Assembly: GCA_913063265.1 (NCBI GenBank) | Contig: CAJXZG010000013.1 | Span: 1 to 64,000, forward strand | Length of the DNA: 64,000 nt | Source: an uncultured Prolixibacteraceae bacterium | GTDB lineage: Bacteria; Bacteroidota; Bacteroidia; Bacteroidales; Prolixibacteraceae | Reading direction: 5' to 3' | Shown here: piece after piece, positions 1 through 8,967 of the stretch | Position numbering within the stretch: position 1 is the first letter of the stretch | How the letters are laid out: each line of letters opens with the position of its first letter | Made by a program: the position numbers and the translations under genes | The notes under the pieces: generated by a model | What the model was told of the DNA's origin: nothing | What the model saw: the letters and a program-made list of their open reading frames with translations, nothing else | Database searches by the model: none

Positions 1-2
1 AA

Positions 3-1157
3 GGCATGAAATATCCGATTCACTTAGGTGTTACCGAAGCCGGTGAAGGTGAAGACGGAAGATTAAAATCTGCGGTAGGTATAGGTGCTTTACTTGCCGA
101 TGGTATTGGTGATACCATCAGGGTTTCGCTTACTGAAAAACCAGTTAGAGAGATTCCTGTGGCAACAAAGCTGGCCCAACATTTTAACAGTTACCTTAAC
201 CATGAAGAGATAACTGCTCCTTTAATTGCCCAGGGTAATCCTTTTGAATATGAAAGACGTTCAACCCGCCCTGTGCTTAATATGGGAGGGAAAGAGCTAC
301 CAGTGGTAATTGCAGATCTTGGAGAAAGAAGTCTGAGTGAAATGATACCGATCAGGGGAAAGTTGATTCCTGACTATTTTCTTTCAGGCAATAAAATATT
401 AGATATTAAAGGGGAAGAATACCCTGTTATTACACTTGAAGAATATCTTTTTGAAAGTACCCGCTGGGGAAGGATGAAGTTTATCCGAACTGATAAAATG
501 GAGTTCGACCGTTTTATGAAATTGCATCCCGAAATCATCACAAAATTAAAGCAGACAAGAAAAACCGTATTAATTCTTGAGAGTTTTAATAAAAATCCAA
601 TGGCAGAATTGAGAGCATTTTTTATGGCTCTTGAAGCACATATTTGGAAAGTGCCGGTAATAATTTACCGAAAATACAATGAAGCTCAACTGGAAGATCT
701 GCAAATAAAATCTTCTGCTGATTTGGGAGGTTTATTCCTTGATGGTTATGGAGATGGCATTTGTCTCTCAAACGATAGTGAGAACATCACATTTACAGAA
801 TTGAAGGATCTTGGTTTCGGAATTTTGCAGGCAAGCAGAATGAGGGTTTCTAAAACAGAATTTGTTTCCTGCCCGGGCTGCGGCCGTACCCTATTCGATT
901 TGCACGAAACCACTTTGAAAGTTAAAGAACATTTTAAGCATCTCGACCATTTAAAAATTGGTATTATGGGTTGTGTAGTAAACGGACCGGGTGAAATGGG
1001 TGATGCAGATTACGGTTTTGTTGGAACAGGAAACAACAAAGTAAATCTTTATAAAGGATTAAAACCCGTCAAAAGACATATTCCATACGAAAACGCAGTG
1101 GAAGAACTGGAACAGGTTATACGGGAAAATGGTGACTGGAAAGATCCGGTCGACTAA
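3..1157 (+). CDS. ispG: IspG (GcpE), C-terminal part, cut by window start
   Basis: This is the 3' part of (E)-4-hydroxy-3-methylbut-2-enyl-diphosphate synthase, the [4Fe-4S] enzyme of the MEP isoprenoid pathway that converts MEcPP to HMBPP in the cytoplasm. The frame is open to the left edge, so the true start lies upstream. Counting from the first Met in the window, the cluster ligands are C289 and C292 in CPGCGRT and C323 in GCVVNGPGE, with the catalytic Glu at 330. About 150 residues between the barrel end (GEDGRLKSAVGIGALLADG) and the FeS domain form the extra inserted domain of the long plant/Bacteroidota-type IspG. The stop overlaps the convergent downstream gene by 4 bases. Confidence 0.95.
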   Translation, partial: GMKYPIHLGVTEAGEGEDGRLKSAVGIGALLADGIGDTIRVSLTEKPVREIPVATKLAQHFNSYLNHEEITAPLIAQGNPFEYERRSTRPVLNMGGKELPVVIADLGERSLSEMIPIRGKLIPDYFLSGNKILDIKGEEYPVITLEEYLFESTRWGRMKFIRTDKMEFDRFMKLHPEIITKLKQTRKTVLILESFNKNPMAELRAFFMALEAHIWKVPVIIYRKYNEAQLEDLQIKSSADLGGLFLDGYGDGICLSNDSENITFTELKDLGFGILQASRMRVSKTEFVSCPGCGRTLFDLHETTLKVKEHFKHLDHLKIGIMGCVVNGPGEMGDADYGFVGTGNNKVNLYKGLKPVKRHIPYENAVEELEQVIRENGDWKDPVD

Positions 1158-1618
1158 TCCATTGCGGACATCTCGGTCATCAGGTTTGATAATAATTCCT
1201 GAAATTCCTGAATTTCTTTAATTTTTGTATTGGGAGAATAACTGATTTTGTGCGTTTTGCTATCCCTGGTAATTTCGATTACTTCATCACAACCATCAAC
1301 GCAAACATTACACTCTGAGTAAGTTAGGGTTTTAAATGTATTAAAATTGAAAGAAGAAGAAATTAAGGTCCATTCTTCGATTGAAAGCGGTCTTTCCTTT
1401 TGTACGGTACCCTCATTTTCTCCGCATGGAATATGTCTCAGGTACTCAATTTTGGATAACGTTATTTTAATTTCCTCAAGGCCTGCGCACCAACCGCATT
1501 GCAATTTGTACTCTATTATGAAATCAGGTTCTAATTCAGTAATTGTATCGTTTTTGTTACAACCTGTAAAAAAGTAAACAAAAAGAATTAAGATAAACTG
1601 CTTCACAGGAAATTTCAT
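1154..1618 (-). CDS. Small lipoprotein of unknown function
   Basis: A predicted lipoprotein of 154 residues. I chose the ATG at 1618 because it begins a clean signal peptide (MKFPVKQFILILFVYFFTGC) with lipobox FTGC. An upstream in-frame start would add 21 polar residues before it. The mature part has a CGWC pair followed by further cysteines (IPCG, SECNVCVDGC), so disulfides or metal binding are possible. I do not recognise the family. It is convergent with ispG and shares 4 bases with its end. Function is unknown. Confidence 0.7.
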   Translation of the reverse strand: MKFPVKQFILILFVYFFTGCNKNDTITELEPDFIIEYKLQCGWCAGLEEIKITLSKIEYLRHIPCGENEGTVQKERPLSIEEWTLISSSFNFNTFKTLTYSECNVCVDGCDEVIEITRDSKTHKISYSPNTKIKEIQEFQELLSNLMTEMSAMD

Positions 1619-1842
1619 ATTTGTCAAATTTAAATTGATTAGTAGATATTTTAAGTTTATATTCTTCCGACTGTTATACATGATTAATTTAAACAGAAAT
1701 AAGTTGCGTAAACGAAAAAAATCTTTCCCATACTCATTTAATTATTTTTTAAAAGGGTTATAATTCATAGCAAAATCTGTCTCATGGTTGTTTCGACAGG
1801 ATTGATTAAGTTTGCTATCTAATTTTTGAAAAATCAAAACTT

Positions 1843-2418
1843 ATGGCAAAAACATATTGGAAACCCGGAACAATTATTTACCCACTTCCGGCAGTAATGG
1901 TAAGTTGTGGAGAAAATGAAGAAGAATATAATATTATAACTATAGCCTGGACAGGCACAATAAACAGCGATCCTCCCATGTGTTATATCTCGGTTCGCCC
2001 GGGAAGACATTCTTATGATATTATCAAGCGAACAGGTGAATTTGTAATCAATTTAACTACAGAAAAACTTGCCCAGGCAACAGACTGGTGTGGTTGCCGT
2101 TCAGGAAGAAAGTACAACAAATGGAAAATGATGGGACTTACTCCATCGCCGGCAAAAATCGTTAAAGCTCCAATTATCTATGAATCTCCGGTTAATATAG
2201 AATGTCGTGTTAAAGACATCATCGAACTGGGTACGCATCATATGTTTATCTCCGACGTGGTAAGTGTTTCGGTTGATGACCAGTACCTTAACGAAGATAA
2301 AGCTTTTAGTTTTGCCAAAGCTGATCCCCTTATTTATAGTCATGGACATTATTTTGGACTGGGAGAAAAAATCGGTAAATTTGGCTGGACTGTAGAAAAG
2401 AAAAAGAAGAAAAAATAA
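1843..2418 (+). CDS. Flavin reductase family protein (DIM6/NTAB, FMN-binding split barrel)
   Basis: A 191-residue flavin-reductase-like protein that binds FMN and usually transfers electrons from NAD(P)H or to a partner oxygenase. Family features visible are the N-terminal PLPAVMVSCG strand, the NIITIAWTGTINSDPPMCYISVRPGRHSYDII segment in the first 60 residues, and the FVINLTTEKLAQATDWCG region typical of Bacteroidota and archaeal members. The C-terminus is odd: it ends in a run of lysines encoded by a purine-rich tract that continues past the stop. It stands alone. The substrate is unknown. Confidence 0.88.
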   Translation: MAKTYWKPGTIIYPLPAVMVSCGENEEEYNIITIAWTGTINSDPPMCYISVRPGRHSYDIIKRTGEFVINLTTEKLAQATDWCGCRSGRKYNKWKMMGLTPSPAKIVKAPIIYESPVNIECRVKDIIELGTHHMFISDVVSVSVDDQYLNEDKAFSFAKADPLIYSHGHYFGLGEKIGKFGWTVEKKKKKK

Positions 2419-2595
2419 AGAAAGTCAGAAGGCTGAAGTAAGAAGAAAAATATAATTTTGAAATTATGGCCACCTGTCTTGACTTGAAGGACATTATTTT
2501 GGAATATTTATGAAATTGCCCCTATACCCTGAAAATAAAAATCGATCCTGAACAATATTTATCCTGATTTGTAATTATTGAATCTTTCCAAATAC

Positions 2596-2603
2596 TATTT
2601 TTG
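2596..2603 (+). promoter_or_regulatory. Putative -7 element before the M3 peptidase gene
   Basis: TATTTTTG matches the Bacteroidota -7 consensus TAnnTTTG and lies 24 bases before the ATG at 2628. A TTTG at 2568-2571 could be the -33 element, but the 24-base spacing is longer than usual. Confidence 0.35.
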
Positions 2604-2627
2604 GAAACAATTTAAAGATGCATTATA

Positions 2628-4712
2628 ATGAATAAATTTTTAGTAGTAATTTTTTTAATGAGTTTAGGAATGGTAAAAGCACAAGACAATCCGCTTTTAA
2701 AAGATTTTAACACACCGCACGAAACTGCTCCGTTTAATACAATTGAAAACGAGCATTTTTTACCTGCTTTTAAAGAGGCAATAAAACAAGGTGAAACAGA
2801 AATAGAAAAAATAAGGTCGAATAAAGAAACACCGACGTTTGAAAATACTGTAGTAGCAATGGATAAGGCTGGTCGTCTGTTGTCAAGAACGGCAGGAGTA
2901 TTTTTCAATTTACTGAGTTCTGAAACCAACGATGAACTGCAAAAAATAGCACAGGAAGTTTCACCAATGTTAACAAAATTTCAAAACGACATTTATCTGG
3001 ATCCCGTTCTTTTTGAAAGGGTTAAGAGAGTTTACAGTCAAATTGATAAACACCAGCTTACTCCCGAAGAAAAAACTTTAATTGAAAACAGTTATGTTGA
3101 ATTTGTTCGAAAAGGAGCCAATTTATCAGAAAAAGATAAAGAGAAATTCAGGGAAATAAGTACGGAAATATCAAAACTTACTCTTGAGTTCGGAGAAAAT
3201 GTACTGAAGGAAACCAATGCCTACGAACTACTTATTACAGAGAAAGACAAACTTTCAGGATTACCGGAAGGAACGCTGGAAGCAGCAGCAGGAAAGGCAA
3301 AAGCTAAAGGGAAAGAAGGTTGGTTGTTTGATATTACCATGCCAAGTTACCTTCCATTCATGAAATACGGCGATAACCGTGAACTTCGAAGAAAACTTTA
3401 CATCGCGTACGGTTCAAAATCTTTTAAAGGAAATGAATTTGACAACCAGGATAACGTAAAGCGAATTGTTGAACTTCGGATTGAAATGGCAAAATTACTG
3501 GGTTATGATAATTACGCAGAATATGTACTGGAAAGAAGAATGGCAATGAGCCCTGAAGGTGTGTATAAACTTCTGGATGATTTGTATGATGCTTCGCACA
3601 AAGTTGCATTGGAGGAAAAAGCTGAAGTTGAAGCCTTTGCTAAACAAAATGGCTTCGAAGGCGAATTAATGCCATGGGACTGGAGTTACTACAGTGAAAA
3701 GCTGAAAGTTGAAAAATTTGATTTGAACGACGAAATGCTTAAACCGTATTTTAAACTTGAAAATGTTGTTGATGGAGTTTTTGGACTTTCTACAGAGTTA
3801 TTTGGAATTACATTTAGAGAGAATAAAGATATTCAGGTTTATAACGAAGAGGTGACAGCCTATGAAGTTTTTGACGCAGATGGTAAGTTTCTTTCTGTTT
3901 TATATACCGATTTTCATCCTCGTGCAGGGAAACGCGGTGGTGCCTGGATGAATGATTTTAAGGGACAATGGAAAACAGACGGAGTAGATTCTCGTCCGCA
4001 TATTACCATTGTTATGAATTTTACCCGTCCGACTGAAACAAAACCGGCCCTGCTGACTTTTAGTGAAGTAGAAACATTTATGCATGAGTTTGGTCACGCT
4101 TTACACGGAATGTTGGCGAATTCCACATACTCCAGTTTATCAGGTACAAATGTATATCGTGATTTTGTTGAGCTTCCGTCACAAATTATGGAAAACTGGG
4201 CTGTAGAAAAAGAGTTTCTCGACCGATTTGCAAAGCATTACAAAACCGGAGAAAATATACCTGATGAACTGGTTAATAAAATTGTTGCATCACAAAATTA
4301 CCTCGCAGGATATCTTTCAATTCGACAGCTTAGCTTCGGGTATCTTGATATGGCATGGCACACACTTGAAAAACCTTACAAAGGCAATGTGAAAAAGTTT
4401 GAGGAAAAGTCCTGGGAAAGAACGCAAATTTTCCCATCGATTGACGAAGTTTGTATGAGTACTCAATTCGGACATTTATTTGCAGGAGGTTATGCTGCCG
4501 GTTATTATGGTTATAAATGGGCAGAAGTTTTGGACGCCGATGCTTTCAGCGTATTTAAAGAAAAGGGATTATTTAACAAAGAAGTTGCACAATCATTTCG
4601 CGAAAATATTCTGGAAAAAGGAGGCACAGAACATCCAATGGTTTTGTACAAACGATTTAGAGGACAGGAACCAACAGTGGATGCCTTACTGGAAAGAAGT
4701 GGACTAAAATAA
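2628..4712 (+). CDS. dcp: M3 family metallopeptidase, Dcp type, exported
   Basis: A zinc metallopeptidase of the M3 family (694 residues, close to the usual Dcp length), likely a peptidyl-dipeptidase that removes C-terminal dipeptides from oligopeptides. The zinc site is HEFGH at residues 486-490 with the third ligand Glu around 515 (DFVELPSQ). The C-terminal GHLFAGGYAAGYYGYKWAEVLDAD region is typical of Dcp/PrlC. The N-terminus MNKFLVVIFLMSLGMVKAQ is a Sec signal peptide, so it acts in the periplasm. It is monocistronic, with its own terminator just downstream. Dcp fits better than cytoplasmic oligopeptidase A because of the signal peptide. Confidence 0.92.
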   Translation: MNKFLVVIFLMSLGMVKAQDNPLLKDFNTPHETAPFNTIENEHFLPAFKEAIKQGETEIEKIRSNKETPTFENTVVAMDKAGRLLSRTAGVFFNLLSSETNDELQKIAQEVSPMLTKFQNDIYLDPVLFERVKRVYSQIDKHQLTPEEKTLIENSYVEFVRKGANLSEKDKEKFREISTEISKLTLEFGENVLKETNAYELLITEKDKLSGLPEGTLEAAAGKAKAKGKEGWLFDITMPSYLPFMKYGDNRELRRKLYIAYGSKSFKGNEFDNQDNVKRIVELRIEMAKLLGYDNYAEYVLERRMAMSPEGVYKLLDDLYDASHKVALEEKAEVEAFAKQNGFEGELMPWDWSYYSEKLKVEKFDLNDEMLKPYFKLENVVDGVFGLSTELFGITFRENKDIQVYNEEVTAYEVFDADGKFLSVLYTDFHPRAGKRGGAWMNDFKGQWKTDGVDSRPHITIVMNFTRPTETKPALLTFSEVETFMHEFGHALHGMLANSTYSSLSGTNVYRDFVELPSQIMENWAVEKEFLDRFAKHYKTGENIPDELVNKIVASQNYLAGYLSIRQLSFGYLDMAWHTLEKPYKGNVKKFEEKSWERTQIFPSIDEVCMSTQFGHLFAGGYAAGYYGYKWAEVLDADAFSVFKEKGLFNKEVAQSFRENILEKGGTEHPMVLYKRFRGQEPTVDALLERSGLK

Positions 4713-4733
4713 CATTTTGAAATAATCAATTTT

Positions 4734-4771
4734 AAAGGTCAATCATAAAAAATTTGATTGGCCTTTTATTT
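4734..4771 (+). terminator. Rho-independent terminator after the M3 peptidase
   Basis: AAAGGTCAATC at 4734-4744 pairs with GATTGGCCTTT at 4756-4766 (one G-U pair) around an A-rich loop and runs into a T-rich tract. It covers the earliest in-frame start of the next gene (4758), which argues that the real start is 4821. Confidence 0.8.
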
Positions 4772-4820
4772 TGAAAATGGTAATTTAGGGCTCACATTTT
4801 TATCAACCAAAAACCGAAAA

Positions 4821-5519
4821 ATGCATTTAACCCGGATTTCGTTATTAACGCATAAATTTCCGACAAAGGAACATTATCCTTTTTCCCTGCCCCTGCTTCA
4901 ACAGACAAAAGAAATAAATTTTAATACACCCGTAACCATTTTTGCCGGAGAAAATGGAAGTGGAAAATCCACGCTGCTCGAAGCAATTGTTGAAGCTTGT
5001 GGAATTTATATCTGGCGAAATTCGTTAATTTCCAGACACAGTTATAACAAATTTGAAAAACAACTGCAACGCTTTATAAAGATAGGCTGGACGAATGGTA
5101 TAGTTCCCGGGGCATTTTTTGGCTCCGACACTTTTAAAGATTTTACTTACTATCTGGAGCAATGGGCATCAACAGATCCCGGACAATTAAAATACTTTGG
5201 AGGTAAATCACTGGTTAGTCAATCGCATGGACAGTCGATGATGATGTATTTTAAATCACGATATAAACTAAAAGGGATATATTTTTTAGATGAACCGGAG
5301 ACTGCGTTATCTCCAAAAAGTCAGCTGGAACTTTTGAAAGTTATAAAAGAAAATTCTGAGGCCGGACATGCGCAGTTTATATTAATTACTCATTCACCAA
5401 TCCTGCTGGCTTGCGAAAATGCAACCATCTATAATTTTAATAAAATTCCATTGAACCGTATTGAATATAAGAATACGGAGCACTACAAGGTTTACAAAAA
5501 GTTTTTAATGGACAGGTAG
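4821..5519 (+). CDS. AAA/ABC-type ATPase, single domain
   Basis: A 232-residue cytoplasmic ATPase with a P-loop GENGSGKST (residues 43-51), an ABC-signature-like SQSHGQS and a Walker B FLDEPE followed by a switch His in ITHSPIL. The layout resembles stand-alone SMC/RecF-like ATPases found across bacteria. No partner permease or nuclease lies next to it. I chose ATG 4821 because the upstream alternative lies in the preceding terminator and adds residues without family character. The cellular role is unknown. Confidence 0.85.
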   Translation: MHLTRISLLTHKFPTKEHYPFSLPLLQQTKEINFNTPVTIFAGENGSGKSTLLEAIVEACGIYIWRNSLISRHSYNKFEKQLQRFIKIGWTNGIVPGAFFGSDTFKDFTYYLEQWASTDPGQLKYFGGKSLVSQSHGQSMMMYFKSRYKLKGIYFLDEPETALSPKSQLELLKVIKENSEAGHAQFILITHSPILLACENATIYNFNKIPLNRIEYKNTEHYKVYKKFLMDR

Positions 5520-5534
5520 AATCAAATATTGTAT

Positions 5535-5573
5535 AAAAAGAATAGCACCACAAACTGCGGTGCTATTCTTTTT
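5535..5573. terminator. Bidirectional terminator between the ATPase gene and gcvH
   Basis: A near-perfect hairpin, AAAAAGAATAGCACC against GGTGCTATTCTTTTT with a 9-base loop, has A-runs on one side and T-runs on the other. It can stop transcription of both convergent genes. Confidence 0.9.
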
Positions 5574-5593
5574 ATAATTGAATCTGAATTTTT

Positions 5594-5974
5594 TTATGCT
5601 TCGATCATTTTCTGATACTCATCTGCCGACATTAAGTCTGAAAGTTCCGATGAATCAGAAATATTAATTTTAATCATCCAACCTGCATGGTATGGATCTT
5701 TGTTTACCAATTCAGGTTCATCTGCCAAAGCCTCATTAACTTCAGCAACTTCACCACCAACAGGCATAAATAAATCAGAAACAGTTTTTACTGCTTCAAC
5801 AGTACCAAAAGTTTCTCCTTTGTCCAAAGTTTCACCTTCAGTTTCGATTTCCACAAAAACTACATCACCTAATTCGCCCTGAGCAAAATCGGTTACTCCA
5901 ATGGTTGCAACATCGCCTTCAACACGAACCCATTCGTGATCCTGAGTGTATTTTAAATCTGCCGGAATATTCAT
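5594..5974 (-). CDS. gcvH: Glycine cleavage system H protein
   Basis: Lipoyl carrier of the glycine cleavage complex, shuttling the aminomethyl group between the P, T and L proteins. It has 126 residues, the normal family length. The lipoylated lysine is K63 in FGTVEAVKTVSDL, and the N-terminal YTQDHEWVRVEGDVATIGVT stretch and the C-terminal PYHAGWMIKI are diagnostic. The other gcv genes are not in this window, so the complex is encoded at scattered loci. Confidence 0.97.
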   Translation of the reverse strand: MNIPADLKYTQDHEWVRVEGDVATIGVTDFAQGELGDVVFVEIETEGETLDKGETFGTVEAVKTVSDLFMPVGGEVAEVNEALADEPELVNKDPYHAGWMIKINISDSSELSDLMSADEYQKMIEA

Positions 5975-5997
5975 ATCAATGACTCTTAAATTTTGGT

Positions 5998-6005
5998 CAA
6001 AAATA
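5998..6005 (-). promoter_or_regulatory. Putative -7 element for gcvH
   Basis: On the minus strand the sequence reads TATTTTTG, matching TAnnTTTG, 24 bases before the gcvH ATG. A second copy of the same octamer lies at 6048-6055. Neither has a clear -33 element. Confidence 0.4.
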
Positions 6006-6127
6006 ATACTTTTTAATGAAAGATATGGTTATTAAAATAAAGCTTTTCAAAAATAGCTGATAATAATTCTTAATGCCACCCCAATAAAAATGAAAGTCAT
6101 TTTGTATTATTGCAAAAATTTATTCGC

Positions 6128-6550
6128 ATGTTCTCCGAAAAAGCAAATAATATCGAATCATTAATTCCGGTTGCAAAAAAGCTGGTTCAACATTTTCCCG
6201 AAAACAGGGTATTCGCATTTTACGGGAAAATGGGTGCCGGTAAAACTACTTTTATACAAGCAGTATGTAAAATACTTGGTTCAGAAGATAATGTAACCAG
6301 TCCTACTTTCGCCTTAATAAATGAGTACACTACTGATAAACTCAATTCCATCTTTCATTTCGATTTTTACAGAATTAAAGATATCGAGGAAGCATTCGAT
6401 TTAGGTTATGAGGATTATTTGTACAGTGGAAGTTACTGTCTTATAGAATGGCCTGAAATGATTGAAACGATCTTGCCGGAAAATATTGTAAAGGTAAGGA
6501 TTGAAGTTTCAGGGAATGGTTTGAGAAATATTTCAGCCAAAATTGTATAG
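6128..6550 (+). CDS. tsaE: tRNA threonylcarbamoyladenosine biosynthesis ATPase TsaE
   Basis: ATPase partner of TsaB/TsaD in making t6A37 on ANN-decoding tRNAs. It is 140 residues from ATG 6128; an earlier TTG at 6110 is less likely. The P-loop GKMGAGKTT is at residues 33-41, followed by the family signatures TSPTFALINEY and FHFDFYRI and the C-terminal CLIEWPE. It is followed by the alanine-dehydrogenase-like gene, a pairing I believe is common in Bacteroidota. Confidence 0.95.
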   Translation: MFSEKANNIESLIPVAKKLVQHFPENRVFAFYGKMGAGKTTFIQAVCKILGSEDNVTSPTFALINEYTTDKLNSIFHFDFYRIKDIEEAFDLGYEDYLYSGSYCLIEWPEMIETILPENIVKVRIEVSGNGLRNISAKIV

Positions 6551-6568
6551 TCCGGGATGAATTAACAA

Positions 6569-6576
6569 TACGTTTG
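6569..6576 (+). promoter_or_regulatory. Putative -7 element for the alanine-dehydrogenase-like gene
   Basis: TACGTTTG fits TAnnTTTG. A TTG lies 23 bases upstream inside the tsaE stop region. The leader to the ATG at 6672 would be roughly 90 bases. Confidence 0.3.
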
Positions 6577-6671
6577 TTTAGAACCTGATTCCTCATTTTG
6601 AAATTTCAGCTTTAGAATGTAACTTGTTCACCGATAAAAACGAACAATAACCGGCATAAATCAAATGCGAA

Positions 6672-7892
6672 ATGCAACCAAAGGAAGAATCAAAAGGAAA
6701 AGATCTGATTTCGAAAACAATGTTGATGCCCCAGGAAGAAATGCTTGAGGTAAAAAAAAGAGGCCAGAAAATTAAGATTGGTATTCCTTCTGATTATTCA
6801 AAGGTTGAATACAGGGTTCCTCTTACTCCACAGGCAGTTGATCTTCTTGTATCTTATGGTCATGAAATTCTTATTGAGACCAATGCAGGTCAGTCCGCCA
6901 GTTATGGAGATGAAGCTTATCGTGAAGTTGGCGCAATAATAGTTGAAGACAGTTCTCAGGTTTTTCAGTGTGATATTATACTCCGCATTTCCCCTTTTAG
7001 TAGCGATGAAATTGATAAACTCCGGGGAAACCAGGTAATTATCTCCAGTCTTCAACCACAAGCTCATTGCAGAGAAACAATTCAAAAAATGATGCAGAAA
7101 AAGGTTACTGCTATCGCTTTTGAATACCTTGAAAACGAAGATGGATTTATGCCTTTTGTACATCAGATGAGTCAGATTGCAGGAGCAACTTCTATTACTA
7201 TTGCAAGCGAATATTTAAGTAAATCACGGGAAGGTAAAGGAGTTCTTTTTGGAGAAGTAACAGGTGTTACGCCAGCTGAACTGGTAATAATAGGAACAGG
7301 AACAGCTGCTGAATATGCAGCCAAAGCAGCTCTGGGACTGGGTATTTTTGTAAAAGTTTTTGATACTTCTATTTCTGATTTAAGTAAACTTGAAGAAAAG
7401 CTTGGACGTCGGATATTTACTTCAGTTTTCTATCCAAAGGTTTTGAAAAAGGCACTTGTTTCTGCCGATGTTGTGATTGGTGCTATGGCTTTTAACAGTG
7501 TTTTGAAGTTTAAGGTTTCAGAGGAACTGGTGAAAAAGATGAAAGAAGGTTCGGTTATAATTGATTTAAATGCCAGCCAGGGTGGATGCTTTGAAACTTC
7601 GAAATGTACAACATTTAATGATCCAACCTATGTTAAACATGGAGTGGTACACTATTGTGTTCCAAATTCTCCGGCACTTGTTGCAAGAACTGCCTCAATT
7701 TCGATGAGTAATATTCTTATTCCTGTATTGCTTTCCATAAGCGATGATGGCGGAGTTAATAATTACATCAAATCTTCAAGAGGATTTCGTAAAGGAGTTT
7801 ACATATATCATGGAATTCTTACCAATCATGAACTTGGATATATGTTTAATATTCCTGCAAAAGAAATTGACTTGTTATTAGCAGTATTCTAA
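6672..7892 (+). CDS. Alanine dehydrogenase/PntA-like NAD(P)-binding protein
   Basis: A 406-residue protein of the alanine dehydrogenase / transhydrogenase alpha-subunit superfamily. The N-terminal domain begins around residue 33 (KIKIGIPSDY), with the substrate Arg in VEYRVPLTP (R48). The Rossmann motif IGTGTAAEYAAKAA follows near residue 205. Compared ungapped with classical Ald as I recall it, the catalytic Lys75 position is S107 and the His96 position is Q128. The DIILRISPFSSDEI and SSLQPQ segments look more like PntA. Residues 1-32 are an extra tail. Databases may call it alanine dehydrogenase, but the activity is uncertain. Confidence 0.8.
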   Translation: MQPKEESKGKDLISKTMLMPQEEMLEVKKRGQKIKIGIPSDYSKVEYRVPLTPQAVDLLVSYGHEILIETNAGQSASYGDEAYREVGAIIVEDSSQVFQCDIILRISPFSSDEIDKLRGNQVIISSLQPQAHCRETIQKMMQKKVTAIAFEYLENEDGFMPFVHQMSQIAGATSITIASEYLSKSREGKGVLFGEVTGVTPAELVIIGTGTAAEYAAKAALGLGIFVKVFDTSISDLSKLEEKLGRRIFTSVFYPKVLKKALVSADVVIGAMAFNSVLKFKVSEELVKKMKEGSVIIDLNASQGGCFETSKCTTFNDPTYVKHGVVHYCVPNSPALVARTASISMSNILIPVLLSISDDGGVNNYIKSSRGFRKGVYIYHGILTNHELGYMFNIPAKEIDLLLAVF

Positions 7893-8001
7893 TCCAGTGT
7901 CATAAAAAGATTAACCTGGCATTGGCTGTGTTTACTTTTCTGATTTTGTATAATCCTGAAAATAATATCAATTTAAGCGACATTTCAGACCTGAAACGTT
8001 A

Positions 8002-8436
8002 CTAGTCTTCCTTAGCTTCCCAAATTATCTTTTTCCCAAACCCTAAACGGTTATCAGTCATTTTAATATAGTCCACATGAACTATCCATAAAGACGTCTT
8101 CATCAGAACTGCAAAAGGAAATCTTTTCAGATAAGCTTTTTTTGCTTTTTCCGCCAGTTCGCTTTTAGGTATTTCCATTAATCCCCGAAATTGAATTCCC
8201 CTGATTTTTCCAACCACATTGGTTTCCAGAACTACACTGCCGGCCACTCTTGGGTTTGTATTCACATCCTGAACATGTTTTGTACTATCGTCTGATGTAA
8301 AAACAAAACAATTTTCCTCTTCCAGATACACATAGAAACAATTGGCACACCAAGGATTATTTTCCACACAACTTGCCAGGGTTAATACATGATGTTTATG
8401 AATAAAATCAATAATTCGTTTTTCAGGATTCTTCAT
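8002..8436 (-). CDS. YhbP-family (UPF0306) protein, FMN-binding split barrel
   Basis: A 144-residue member of the pyridoxamine-5'-phosphate-oxidase-like fold that closely follows E. coli YhbP: WCANCFYVYLEEE near the start and TDNRLGFGKKIIWE at the C-terminus. I chose ATG 8436 (MKNPEKRIIDFIHKHH). Extending to 8517 would add a hydrophobic stretch and overlap the divergent osmC-like gene. The function of the family is unknown, with a flavin- or heme-related role inferred from the fold. It is divergent from the OsmC-like gene. Confidence 0.85.
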   Translation of the reverse strand: MKNPEKRIIDFIHKHHVLTLASCVENNPWCANCFYVYLEEENCFVFTSDDSTKHVQDVNTNPRVAGSVVLETNVVGKIRGIQFRGLMEIPKSELAEKAKKAYLKRFPFAVLMKTSLWIVHVDYIKMTDNRLGFGKKIIWEAKED

Positions 8437-8498
8437 TTCGTTTAATTGAGGGGCTAAAAATAGTTGTATATTCGTAGATATCAAAAAAGTAAAACCCA

Positions 8499-8903
8499 AT
8501 GACAACAATAAAAACAATATACCTTGGAGATTTACGTACCGAGAACGAACACCTGCAATCGGGCAACAAAATAATTACTGATGCCCCGACCGATAACCAG
8601 GGCAAAGGAGAAGCTTTTTCCCCCACCGATTTGTTGGCAACAGCACTTGGAAACTGTATAATGACAATAATGGGAATTAAAGCAAGAGATAACGGAATTG
8701 ACATACAAGGTACCGAAGTAGATGTCACGAAGATAATGGCTTCAGATCCCAGGCGTGTAGCTGAAGTTATCGTTGAATTCACTTTCCCTGAAAAGGATTA
8801 TTCCGAAAAAGAAAAACAGCTGATTGAAAGTGTAGCCGGAACAAGTCCGGTGCCTTTAAGTTTGCACCCCGATTTAAAACAAACAATCAAATTTAACTGG
8901 TAG
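8499..8903 (+). CDS. OsmC/Ohr-family protein
   Basis: A 134-residue OsmC-like protein. The family normally reduces organic hydroperoxides with two cysteines. The first is present (C53 in LGNCIMTIMGI, after the SPTDLLATAL helix). The second, normally in a CPV motif, is a serine here (S116 in GTSPVPLSLHPD). A single-Cys thiol chemistry or another ligand-binding role is therefore likely. It is divergent from the YhbP-like gene with 62 bases between the starts. Confidence 0.88.
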   Translation: MTTIKTIYLGDLRTENEHLQSGNKIITDAPTDNQGKGEAFSPTDLLATALGNCIMTIMGIKARDNGIDIQGTEVDVTKIMASDPRRVAEVIVEFTFPEKDYSEKEKQLIESVAGTSPVPLSLHPDLKQTIKFNW

Positions 8904-8967
8904 CAACGATGTGCGAATCATGCACAATAAACTAATAATCAACACTTTTATATTGAAATTCTGATTG

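Noticed and set aside
4758-4820. Longer start for the AAA ATPase
   Set aside because: It begins inside the preceding terminator, and the extra residues have no domain character.
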